A stretch of 64,000 bases of DNA from Rhodobacteraceae bacterium 63075 (lineage in GTDB: Bacteria > Pseudomonadota > Alphaproteobacteria > Rhodobacterales > Rhodobacteraceae). Positions 51,080 through 58,914 of this stretch are shown in pieces (the first letter of the stretch is position 1; each line of letters opens with the position of its first letter). The stretch lies in the NCBI GenBank assembly GCA_003417655.1, contig QVMW01000001.1, positions 248,001 to 312,000 of the forward strand, read 5' to 3'. The position numbers and the translations under genes were made by a program. The notes beneath the pieces are model-generated. The model did no database searches. It was not told the DNA's origin and was given only the letters and a program-made list of their open reading frames with translations.

Positions 51080-52371
51080 GTCCGGATCCAATCGAGCACC
51101 TCCGCGTCGATGATGTTGGGCGCGGGCTGGGCGGACCAGCGCGATGCGAGCCGCGCGCGGGCCTTGCGGCCCATGGCATCGGCCTGCGTCCGGTCCTTTG
51201 CCAGCGCCTCCAGCGCGCCCTGCCAATCCTCGGGGCCCCGGGCGACAAAGCCGCTTTCGCCATGCTCGACGACACTCGAAAGATCGCCCACGCTGCTGAC
51301 GATCGAGGGCAGAGAGACCGACGCGGCGTCGATCACGCGCACCGCGCTCTTGCAGCGGTTGAACAGATCGTCCTGGAGCGGCATCACGGCGACATCCGCG
51401 CTGGCCAGATGCGTAAGGTAATCGGCATAGGGCAGGAACTTGTGGTGTTCGGTCTGCTCTTGCAGCGCCTCCGGGAGCAGCTCGGTGCGGAAATGGCCCA
51501 GGATCATCAGGCGGCGGTCGGGCGCGGCGGTGACGAAGGCGGCGATCATGTCCGAGATCACCTCGAAATCGGCCTCGTGCCCCTGCGAGCCGCTCGCGAA
51601 GACGACGCGAAACAGCCCGTCATCGCCGATCTCGCCCGCGGCTTTCCGGGCCTCTTCCCCGTCGGCCAGGGTCTCCGCGTCGGCGAAATTCCGGCGCATG
51701 TAAACGGGCCGCGCGGTAAAGAGCTTCGCATGTTCGACCAAACCGGGTGTCGAGACGGTGACCATGTCGGCGCTGTTCATCATCGCCGCGTAGCGGGGGG
51801 CAACGGAGAGGAAATGTGCCTTGAGCGCCGGGTCGAGCGCGCTCATGTTCCGGTAGGTCTCGTAGGCCGGGATCGAGAAGAGCGGATCGTCGATGTCGTA
51901 GAGAACCGGCAGGCCGAGCCTGCGCGACTCGTAGCGATACATCTGCGTCAGTTCGGAGGCTTCGAGCCGGTACTCGCACAGGTGGGTGGCCTGTTGCAGG
52001 AGGTGAATGCAGCGGGGCACGTCCTCGTAATGCGCAAAGTCGCAGGCCACGCCCTGCGACTGCCAGAAAGCCGCGAGCTGCTCGATCCGGTACTTGCGGC
52101 ACTGGGGCAGGTTGAGATCGCCTATAAGGGCGATTCTGGGAGGGCCGGAGCGGTCCTTCGGGGCATGGAATCCGCCGCCGCGCGCGAGGTCCGACCAGAT
52201 TCCCTGAAGGTGCGAGCCGCTACCGGACGGGCTTGACAGCACGCTCGGCCCGGTGCCTTGAAACTGCCTGCTCAGGTAGAGCTTCATGCGGCGCAGTGCC
52301 GGACGGAGGCCCTCCTGCCGGGTCACGGCGAAAAAACGCTTGATCAGAGCCAAACGAAGATACTGTCGCAT
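51076..52371 (-). CDS. Glycosyltransferase, GT-B fold
   Basis: About 431 residues from ATG 52371 (an in-frame start at 52431 is possible). Features: PRIALIGDLNLPQCRKYRIEQ, the acidic motif VLYDIDDPLFSIP, VVFASGSQGHEADFEVI and the donor-site segment KSAVRVIDAASVSLPSIVS. The acidic motif resembles that of the third module of the large glycosyltransferase at 58.9-62.3 kb (IYELDDDLLDG), hinting at a common family. First gene of the group with the next glycosyltransferase and manC. Confidence 0.83.
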   Translation of the reverse strand: MRQYLRLALIKRFFAVTRQEGLRPALRRMKLYLSRQFQGTGPSVLSSPSGSGSHLQGIWSDLARGGGFHAPKDRSGPPRIALIGDLNLPQCRKYRIEQLAAFWQSQGVACDFAHYEDVPRCIHLLQQATHLCEYRLEASELTQMYRYESRRLGLPVLYDIDDPLFSIPAYETYRNMSALDPALKAHFLSVAPRYAAMMNSADMVTVSTPGLVEHAKLFTARPVYMRRNFADAETLADGEEARKAAGEIGDDGLFRVVFASGSQGHEADFEVISDMIAAFVTAAPDRRLMILGHFRTELLPEALQEQTEHHKFLPYADYLTHLASADVAVMPLQDDLFNRCKSAVRVIDAASVSLPSIVSSVGDLSSVVEHGESGFVARGPEDWQGALEALAKDRTQADAMGRKARARLASRWSAQPAPNIIDAEVLDWIRT

Positions 52372-52495
52372 GTCGCCTACCCAGCCTTTACACTCGTGAC
52401 TCGAATAAACTAATCCAATCAGGACTGCCACCGACCATATGGACCTAAAGCAGGGCGCAGTTGCAAGCCGTTTGAGGCTCTCGGAGCAGACGAAT

Positions 52496-53410
52496 ATGAC
52501 AGATATTCAAATCCTCATGGGCGTGTGTGACGGGGCGGACTACCTGCCCGATCAGCTCCGCAGCCTGTCCGATCAGGGCCATGAAGCATGGAGACTTCTT
52601 GTCAGCGATGACAGCCGGGATGATCGGAGCCGCGAGGTGATCGACGGCTTCAAGGAACACGCCGCGCAAGAGGTTCGGCTTGCTGAAGGGCCGGGGCGGG
52701 GGTTTGCGGCCAATTACATGGCGCTGATCGCGCAGTCCGAGCCGGGTATGCTGGCCTTTGCCGACCAGGACGATGTCTGGATGCCGGACAAGCTTGCGCG
52801 CGCCGCCTCGGCGCTGTCCGGGGTGCGGGGTGACATCCCGGCGCTCTACTGCGCGCGGGTGCGGCCGTGGGACGGCACGCGGCGCTGGCGCCCGACGCCT
52901 CCGCTTGCGCGCGCGCCCGGTTTCGCGAATGCGCTCGTCGAGAATATCGCCATGGGCAACACCATCGTTCTCAATGCGCGCGCCGCAGCCCTGGCGCGCG
53001 CGCTTGCGCCACGGGTCGGGCCGGTCTTCGCCCATGACTGGTGGCTCTACCAGCTCGTCAGCGGGGTTGGCGGCACGGTGATCCACGATGACGGCGCGCC
53101 TGTCGTGCTCTACCGCCAGCATGGCGGCAACGCGATCGGCGTGGGGCGGGGGCTTGCGGCACAGCTTCGGCGCAAGCGGGCGGTGCTGAAAGGGGCCCTT
53201 GCCGAGCGGCTCGACCTGAACACCGCGGCCCTGCGCGCCGCGCGCGCGCAGCTGACCCCGCAGAACGCGGCCCTGCTCGATGCCTTCGAGGCCGCGCGCC
53301 TTCGGCGGGGGCTGTCAGGTTTGCGCGAGATGTCCGGCCTCGGCCTCTATCGGCAGCGCAGGCTCGGCACGGCCGGCTTTTTCGGAGCGGTGACGCTTGG
53401 CCTCGTCTGA
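52496..53410 (+). CDS. Glycosyltransferase family 2 protein
   Basis: 304 residues. GT-A fold: QILMGVCDGADYLPDQLRSL at the N-terminus, LLVSDDSRDDRS, and the metal motif FADQDDVWMPDKL; HDWWLYQLV and YRQHGGNAIG match rhamnosyl/galactosyl-transferase-like GT2 enzymes of O-antigen loci. Start 52496 has CGGAG upstream; 57 nt of open frame further left are ignored. The next gene starts inside its last codons. Confidence 0.9.
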   Translation: MTDIQILMGVCDGADYLPDQLRSLSDQGHEAWRLLVSDDSRDDRSREVIDGFKEHAAQEVRLAEGPGRGFAANYMALIAQSEPGMLAFADQDDVWMPDKLARAASALSGVRGDIPALYCARVRPWDGTRRWRPTPPLARAPGFANALVENIAMGNTIVLNARAAALARALAPRVGPVFAHDWWLYQLVSGVGGTVIHDDGAPVVLYRQHGGNAIGVGRGLAAQLRRKRAVLKGALAERLDLNTAALRAARAQLTPQNAALLDAFEAARLRRGLSGLREMSGLGLYRQRRLGTAGFFGAVTLGLV

Positions 53411-54560
53411 GCCGCATATCCTGCTCATCGGGGGCGATGGCGCGCCCTCGGGCGTGCCGCGCCAGATCACGGCGCTGTTGAAGGCGCTGCGGGACCGCGC
53501 GCGGATCACCGTGATCAGCGAGGCCAATCGCGGCGGCTATGACGAGATTGCCGGGCTGGGGGCGGAGCACGTGATCCTGGAGGGGCTTTCGAGCGGGCTC
53601 GACCCGCGCACCTGGCGCGCCGGGCGGGCGGCGCTCGCAAGCTGTCTCGCGGCGCGGCCTGCCGATCTGGTCTGGGCTCATGCGCGCATGCCGGTCCTCG
53701 CGCTTCGCCAGCTTCTGGCCACGCGGGACTGGACGCCCCCGGCGGCGACGCGGCTGGCGGTGAGCTACCACGGGCTGCCCTTCGGCCGGGGGCACCGCCC
53801 GGGGACGAGCGCGCTGGCCCTGCGTCTCGAGCGGCGATTGCTGGCGGCCTGCCCGCCGCTCGACCTGGTATTCCTGACGGCCAGCCAGAGGCGGAAGATG
53901 ACCGCAGCCATGGGACCGGCCATGACGCATCATGCAAGCCACGTCTTGTCCAATGCCTCGCAGCTCGGGCCGCTGGACAAGGCGATTGCGGTGCCGGAGG
54001 GGCTGATCCCGCGCCCTGCCGGGCGGCACATCGTGATGACTGGTCGCGCCGGCTGGCAGAAGAACCATGCCGAGGCCCTGCGCCTGATGCGGCATCTGCC
54101 CGAAGACATCACGCTGTCGGTCTGCGGCGATGGAACGGAAAGCCCGCGCTATGCTGCCCTTGCCAGGAGGCTCGCCGGGTCAGCCAGCGCACGGGTGCGC
54201 CTGCTCGGCCCCTTGCCCGATGTCCGCCCGCTTCTGGCGCAGGCCGACGCCTACATGCTCACCTCCCGATACGAGGGGCAGCCGATCGGGGCGATCGAGG
54301 CTTGCGAATATGGTCTGCCGCTGATCCTCTCCGATTTCGAGGAAGCGGCGGAACTGGCCGGCGGACATCCCATGGCTCTGTGCCTCGGAGGCAGGCGCGA
54401 GGCGCAGGCCCGCGATATCGACCAGATGCTTGGCAAGTATGTCTCGGAACGCGCCTCAATAGGTGCGGCGATCGCCGAATTCTGGGTGGAGCGATACGCG
54501 CCGGGGCGTTTCGAGGAGCAGGCGCGCGCGCTTGTCTCGGCGATCCTGCACGGGGAGTGA
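53397..54560 (+). CDS. Glycosyltransferase, GT4 family
   Basis: 387 residues. Start is TTG at 53397, overlapping the GT2 end, with CGGAG about 10 nt upstream. N-domain HILLIGGDGAPSGVPRQIT; C-domain VMTGRAGWQKNHAEALRLM, LLGPLPDVRPLL and the donor motif SRYEGQPIGAIEACEYGLPLI with the two Glu of the E-x7-E motif. Likely transfers a sugar onto the growing capsule repeat. Convergent with kpsT (4-nt gap). Confidence 0.88.
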   Translation: MASSEPHILLIGGDGAPSGVPRQITALLKALRDRARITVISEANRGGYDEIAGLGAEHVILEGLSSGLDPRTWRAGRAALASCLAARPADLVWAHARMPVLALRQLLATRDWTPPAATRLAVSYHGLPFGRGHRPGTSALALRLERRLLAACPPLDLVFLTASQRRKMTAAMGPAMTHHASHVLSNASQLGPLDKAIAVPEGLIPRPAGRHIVMTGRAGWQKNHAEALRLMRHLPEDITLSVCGDGTESPRYAALARRLAGSASARVRLLGPLPDVRPLLAQADAYMLTSRYEGQPIGAIEACEYGLPLILSDFEEAAELAGGHPMALCLGGRREAQARDIDQMLGKYVSERASIGAAIAEFWVERYAPGRFEEQARALVSAILHGE

Positions 54561-54564
54561 CGTA

Positions 54565-55233
54565 TCACTGCGGACGCGGCGTTTCCATGTTCGCGTTGTG
54601 ATGCTCGAGGGCTGTCTCGATATCGTCGTAGAAGGTCACCTCACCGTTCTCCAGAACGACCGCCTTGTCGCACATCGCCCGGATCATGGGCGGCGAATGC
54701 GAGACCATGATCGCCCCGGCCCGCTTTCGCCGATCTTCGAAGAGCTGGATACTCTTCTCGCGAAAGGCGCCGTCGCCGACGGCCGTGACCTCGTCGACGA
54801 GGTAGGTGTCGAAGGGAATGCCCATCGACACCCCGAAGCTGAGCCGTGCCTTCATCCCCGAGGAATAGGTGCGGATCGGCATGTGGAAATGCCGCCCCAA
54901 TTCGGCGAAATCCTGCACGAAGTCGACCAGCTCATCGGTGTCGACCCCGTAGATGCGCGCGACGAAACGGGTGTTCTGCGCACCTGTCAGCTGCGGGTGG
55001 AACGAGCCTGCGAAGCCCACGGGATATGAGATGGTGCCGGTTGACAGAACCCGCCCCGACGTCGGCCGGAGCGCGCCCGAGATCATCCTAAGAAGCGTGG
55101 ATTTCCCCGCCCCGTTCCGCCCGAGCAGCGCGATGCTCTGACCGCTGGGAAAGACTGCCGTGAGATCCTCGACGACGACCTTGTAGCCGGTGCGCATCGG
55201 GAAGATCTTGGTGAGCCTGTCGAGCTTGATCAT
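54565..55233 (-). CDS. kpsT: Capsular polysaccharide ABC exporter, ATP-binding subunit (KpsT-like)
   Basis: 222 residues. Walker A LLGRNGAGKSTLLRM, signature YSSGMKARLSFG, Walker B TYLVDEVTAVGD, switch VSHSPPMIRAMC. The short form without a C-terminal carbohydrate-binding domain matches group 2 capsule exporters (KpsT/CtrD/RkpT). Lies 12 nt after kpsE. Its permease partner is on the opposite strand. Confidence 0.92.
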   Translation of the reverse strand: MIKLDRLTKIFPMRTGYKVVVEDLTAVFPSGQSIALLGRNGAGKSTLLRMISGALRPTSGRVLSTGTISYPVGFAGSFHPQLTGAQNTRFVARIYGVDTDELVDFVQDFAELGRHFHMPIRTYSSGMKARLSFGVSMGIPFDTYLVDEVTAVGDGAFREKSIQLFEDRRKRAGAIMVSHSPPMIRAMCDKAVVLENGEVTFYDDIETALEHHNANMETPRPQ

Positions 55234-55245
55234 CTCGGCCCGCCT

Positions 55246-56469
55246 TCAGCGTCTGTCGCGTATGCTGTAATAGATCAGGATGCCGATGGCCCAGCCGAAG
55301 AACAGGAACATCGCCGTGAGCAGGAAGATGGTCTCCCGTTTGGGATATTCCGGTCGTTCGGCCAGAGTCGGGCGCACGTGGGTGGCAAGGTAGCGGCTCT
55401 GCCGGCGCGCTTCGGCCTGTGCCGAGTCGAAGGCGGCGAGCGCGTTGGTATAGGCGGCCTCGGCAAACTCGCGGTCCACGATCAGGCTTTCATACTCCCC
55501 GACCAGCGTTGCGAAGACCTCGCCGCCCTCTCCGGAGGAGCCGAGGCCCAGCTTGCGGCGCTCGGCGTCGATCCGGGTCTGGATCACCTCGATTCGGCGC
55601 TCGGCCTGAACGATGCGCGGGTCGTCCTGCTGTGTCGTGTTGCGGAGCAGATCGAAATCGATCAGGGCTTCGGCGAGTTGCTGCTGGAGCGTCACCAGAA
55701 GGCCCATCTGGTTCTGGGTGTCGATCGTCGGGTCCACGATCTGCGTACGGTTGCGGAAGACGGTGACGGCGCGGCGCGCATTCTTGAGCCGTTCGACAGC
55801 GACTTCGAGCTCTTCCTTGGCATAGCTGATCGCGTCGTCACGGGCGATGTCGGACAGGTTATTGATCATCTCGGTGCTTTCTTCGAGCAGCACCTTGGCG
55901 ATCCCCTGGGCGTCATAGGGGTCGAATGCGAGAACGCGCAGTTCGATCAGGCCTGTTCCGCTGTCGTAGATTATCGCGACCTGCCGCTCCCAGTGAGCCT
56001 GAAGGTCCTCTATCGTTCCGCTCGTGTCGAAGGCAAAGAACGGATCTTGCGAATGGGGCACACGCGACCAGATTTCGCGCAGGTTGACGGCCTCGTCGAC
56101 ACGCCGGACAAGCTCCTGGCTCGTGAGGAAATCATAGAGGATGTCGGTGTCGGATGAACTGCCCGAGGACAGGTCCGTGATGCCGCCCAGAAGCTCGATC
56201 GCCGAGCTGGTCTCCTCGGTGCGCACGGAAAAGCCCATGTAGGAGGCATATTGATCGGCCGCGCGGAGCCAGAGATATCCGCCCACGAGCGCCAGCGGCA
56301 GCGCCCAGAACAGCACGAAGCTCATGATCAGGCGGGCATGTCGCCTGTGCGGCCTGGCCTTCGCCGCGGGTTCGCGCACGGGCGCCTTCTTCGTGGCATC
56401 CGCCTTTTCTTGTGGCGCGTTCTGCGAGGCCGGTGGCTCGGGGCTCGACGCAGGGGGCGGGTTTGTCAT
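55246..56469 (-). CDS. kpsE: Capsule export inner-membrane protein (KpsE/RkpR-like, PCP family)
   Basis: 407 residues from ATG 56469. A Pro/Ala/Lys-rich cytoplasmic N-terminus, a transmembrane helix IMSFVLFWALPLALVGGYLWL, a long periplasmic coiled-coil region (about 190-350) and a second helix TIFLLTAMFLFFGWAIGILIYY at the C-terminus. This polysaccharide co-polymerase type protein links the KpsMT transporter to the outer-membrane channel. Divergent from kpsM across an inverted repeat. Confidence 0.9.
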   Translation of the reverse strand: MTNPPPASSPEPPASQNAPQEKADATKKAPVREPAAKARPHRRHARLIMSFVLFWALPLALVGGYLWLRAADQYASYMGFSVRTEETSSAIELLGGITDLSSGSSSDTDILYDFLTSQELVRRVDEAVNLREIWSRVPHSQDPFFAFDTSGTIEDLQAHWERQVAIIYDSGTGLIELRVLAFDPYDAQGIAKVLLEESTEMINNLSDIARDDAISYAKEELEVAVERLKNARRAVTVFRNRTQIVDPTIDTQNQMGLLVTLQQQLAEALIDFDLLRNTTQQDDPRIVQAERRIEVIQTRIDAERRKLGLGSSGEGGEVFATLVGEYESLIVDREFAEAAYTNALAAFDSAQAEARRQSRYLATHVRPTLAERPEYPKRETIFLLTAMFLFFGWAIGILIYYSIRDRR

Positions 56470-56505
56470 GGATGCTGGACTTTTCGGACGTTTCGATTGT
56501 CTTTT

Positions 56506-56526
56506 ATCTATGTCATATTCATAGAT
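56506..56526. promoter_or_regulatory. Inverted repeat in the kpsE/kpsM divergent region
   Basis: ATCTATG (56506-56512) and CATAGAT (56520-56526) form a perfect 7-bp repeat with a 7-nt centre in an AT-rich pocket. It lies 37 nt upstream of kpsE and 32 nt upstream of the preferred kpsM start. It may be an operator for both units. Confidence 0.45.
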
Positions 56527-56557
56527 GAACTGCAAAAGCGCCGCGAGCCTCAATTTC

Positions 56558-57391
56558 ATGTCTGATGTCACATCATCGAAACCGTCCGAGGCTCTCGACG
56601 ACGAGGCTGAGCTGCGCGAGGTCCGGCTTCCCTTTGCCGGGCTGCGGACGATTTTCGCGCTCATGCTGCGGGAGATGTCCACGTCCTATGGCCGCTCGCC
56701 CGGCGGTTATATCTGGGCCGTGCTCGAACCCGTGGGCGCCATTGCCCTGCTCACAGCAGTCTTCTCCGCCGGGTTCCGGCAGCCGCCGCTCGGGACATCC
56801 TTCGCCCTGTTCTATGCGACGGGCATCGTGCCCTTCATGATGTATGGCGATATCAGCATGAAGCTAACCCAGACCCTGAATTTCTCGCGCGCCCTGCTGG
56901 AATATCCGCGCGTGACTTTCATCGATGCGCTGCTGGCGCGCCTGCTGATCAATCTCATGACCCAGCTCATGGTGACGCTGCTCGTCTTGTCGGGCGTCAT
57001 GATGCTGGCTTCCACCGATGTGACGATTGACATCAGCAAGGCGGTGGCGGCTTACGGTGTCATCCTGGCGCTGGCCATCGGCGTCGGAACGCTCAACAGC
57101 TTCCTCGTTGTCGCCTACCCCGTCTGGCAGACGATCTGGGCTGTCATGAACCGGCCCATTTTTCTCATATCCTGTATGTTCTTCCTGTTCGAATCCGTGC
57201 CGCAGCCCTATCAGGACTACCTGTGGTACAACCCTCTCGTGCACCCCATCGGGCTGATGCGGGATGCCTTCTTCCCCTATTACAACCCTACATTCGTCTC
57301 ATATATTTACCCGCTGACCCTCGCATGCGTGATGACATTGGCCGGGCTGTTCCTGCTCAATCACTATCACCGGGATATTCTCGACAAGTGA
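56558..57391 (+). CDS. kpsM: Capsular polysaccharide ABC exporter, permease subunit (KpsM-like)
   Basis: 277 residues from ATG 56558 (MSDVTSSKPSEAL); an in-frame ATG at 56525 overlaps the inverted repeat and has no ribosome site. ABC-2 permease with six helices; FALMLREMSTSYGRSPGGYIWAVLEP before the first helix and NPLVHPIGLMRDAFFPYY before the last are KpsM/CtrC/RkpS hallmarks. Exports lipid-linked capsule across the inner membrane with KpsT. Confidence 0.92.
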   Translation: MSDVTSSKPSEALDDEAELREVRLPFAGLRTIFALMLREMSTSYGRSPGGYIWAVLEPVGAIALLTAVFSAGFRQPPLGTSFALFYATGIVPFMMYGDISMKLTQTLNFSRALLEYPRVTFIDALLARLLINLMTQLMVTLLVLSGVMMLASTDVTIDISKAVAAYGVILALAIGVGTLNSFLVVAYPVWQTIWAVMNRPIFLISCMFFLFESVPQPYQDYLWYNPLVHPIGLMRDAFFPYYNPTFVSYIYPLTLACVMTLAGLFLLNHYHRDILDK

Positions 57392-57398
57392 TCGGCGC

Positions 57399-58913
57399 TC
57401 AGTGCCCGCGCAGCTTGTTCAGCAGTCTTCGTAGTGGTCCAGAGACGCGCCAGAACGTGCTGTTCTCCAGTGCCAGCCGGGCTGTTTCGGAATCCTTCAC
57501 GAGACGGGTCAGCCGGCTGTTCTCCGCGTCCATGGCTCTGAAACTCTCCTGGAGCTTTCGGAGCTCCTCGCGGGTGCCTGCCAGGTCTCTGGCGAGTTGG
57601 CCTTTTTCCGCTTCCAGCGCATCTCGATGCCCGCTGAGCGTGTCCTTATCGCGTCTCAGCGTGTCGATCTGTTCGCTCAACTGGCTGTTCTGGTGGTTCA
57701 GATCGTCGACCTGCTCGGTCAGCGACAGGTTGCTGCGGCGGGTTTCGGCCAGTGTTTCTTCCAGCCTTTCGGCAGTCTCTTCGGCTTCGAGCAGGAGCCG
57801 GGTCAGTGTCACGACCTCGGCATTCAGGGTCTCGGGAGAATTCGGTGCCCCGACCGGTTTTCGCGTGAGCCTTTCCTCTCTCTCATACATGTCCTCGAGT
57901 TCCGACCGCATGATCCTGTTGGCTTCAGTCTGGGCCTGGTTGAGCGTGATCAGGTCGTCTTTCACCAGCTTCGACATGGCGCGTTTCTCCTCCTGGATAT
58001 GTGACGTGTCGCTGCCGAGTTGCGACAGCGCCATGAGCAGGATATCCGCCTTCACTTCGCCCAATTGGTCAGCAGCCTGCGCGATGATCCTGAAGCGGCG
58101 ATACATCCGGTCAAGCGCAGCGTAATCGGCAGGGTCTTCGCCGGTCTCGGCCCAGCGGGTCATCACCTCGTAGACCACCGCGACCATCTCGGGAAGGCCC
58201 TTGACCCCGGCGGTATGGTGGTGGCGCAGGTCGCCTTCGAGAAACCCCGCGAGCGCGCTGTCCCTGTCGCCGGGGGCAACGGGGAAGACCTGCCCCAGAG
58301 CTGTCTCCATCCGCTCGATTTCACCCGCGGGATCGGCCATCAGCCGGTCGAACGAGGTGATCGCGCGGGTTTGGCCGCGGCTGTCATGCTCGGCCTCCAG
58401 CACGTAGCCGAGCCAGAGCAGGAGCCCTTGCCCAAGTGAGAAATCGTTTCGCACCTGAAGCGATTGTGCCACTTCCGTGGGGTGGCGATGGGTCAGGATC
58501 ACGCCAGTTGCGATATCCTGCCCCGAGAAGACATCGGCCCAGAAGGGAAAGAGCCGGCACAGGCGCGGATCCTTGAAGGCGATAAGCGGCGGTGTGCCGA
58601 ATTCCAGCTCGAGAAGCTTTGCCGCGCGGGTGCGCAGACTGTCCACGCCCGGCCGCTCCTTCCAGGCGGAAGGCATCAGCGCCCAATCCTCCCAGCGCCT
58701 GTCGGCCTCCTCGAGCAGACGGTCATTCAGCCGCGCGATCGGTTGAGACTCAAAAAAGCCCTTTGGATTCTGAGCACCGCTTTGGATCTGCGTGGCCGGG
58801 GCCGTTGCTCCCAAGCGCTCCAGAACGCCTGTCAGGGCCGACGTGCCCGAGCGATGCATGCCCAGAACGACGATCACTTGCCGCTTGGCAGGGGTGCGCT
58901 CTGCGGGATTCAT
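57399..58913 (-). CDS. Sulfotransferase with C-terminal coiled coil
   Basis: 504 residues. Residues about 12-240 are a P-loop sulfotransferase: VIVVLGMHRSGTSALTGVL (PAPS loop), FKDPRLCRLFPFW, and VILTHRHPTEVAQSL (3'-phosphate site). From about 290 a helical linker leads to a long heptad-rich coiled coil (about 365-480), then a basic tail FWRVSGPLRRLLNKLRG, the type of C-terminus often attached to roseobacter glycosyltransferases. It starts 1 nt after the large glycosyltransferase stop. The coiled coil may tether it to the polysaccharide machinery. Confidence 0.87.
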   Translation of the reverse strand: MNPAERTPAKRQVIVVLGMHRSGTSALTGVLERLGATAPATQIQSGAQNPKGFFESQPIARLNDRLLEEADRRWEDWALMPSAWKERPGVDSLRTRAAKLLELEFGTPPLIAFKDPRLCRLFPFWADVFSGQDIATGVILTHRHPTEVAQSLQVRNDFSLGQGLLLWLGYVLEAEHDSRGQTRAITSFDRLMADPAGEIERMETALGQVFPVAPGDRDSALAGFLEGDLRHHHTAGVKGLPEMVAVVYEVMTRWAETGEDPADYAALDRMYRRFRIIAQAADQLGEVKADILLMALSQLGSDTSHIQEEKRAMSKLVKDDLITLNQAQTEANRIMRSELEDMYEREERLTRKPVGAPNSPETLNAEVVTLTRLLLEAEETAERLEETLAETRRSNLSLTEQVDDLNHQNSQLSEQIDTLRRDKDTLSGHRDALEAEKGQLARDLAGTREELRKLQESFRAMDAENSRLTRLVKDSETARLALENSTFWRVSGPLRRLLNKLRGH

Positions 58914-58914
58914 G

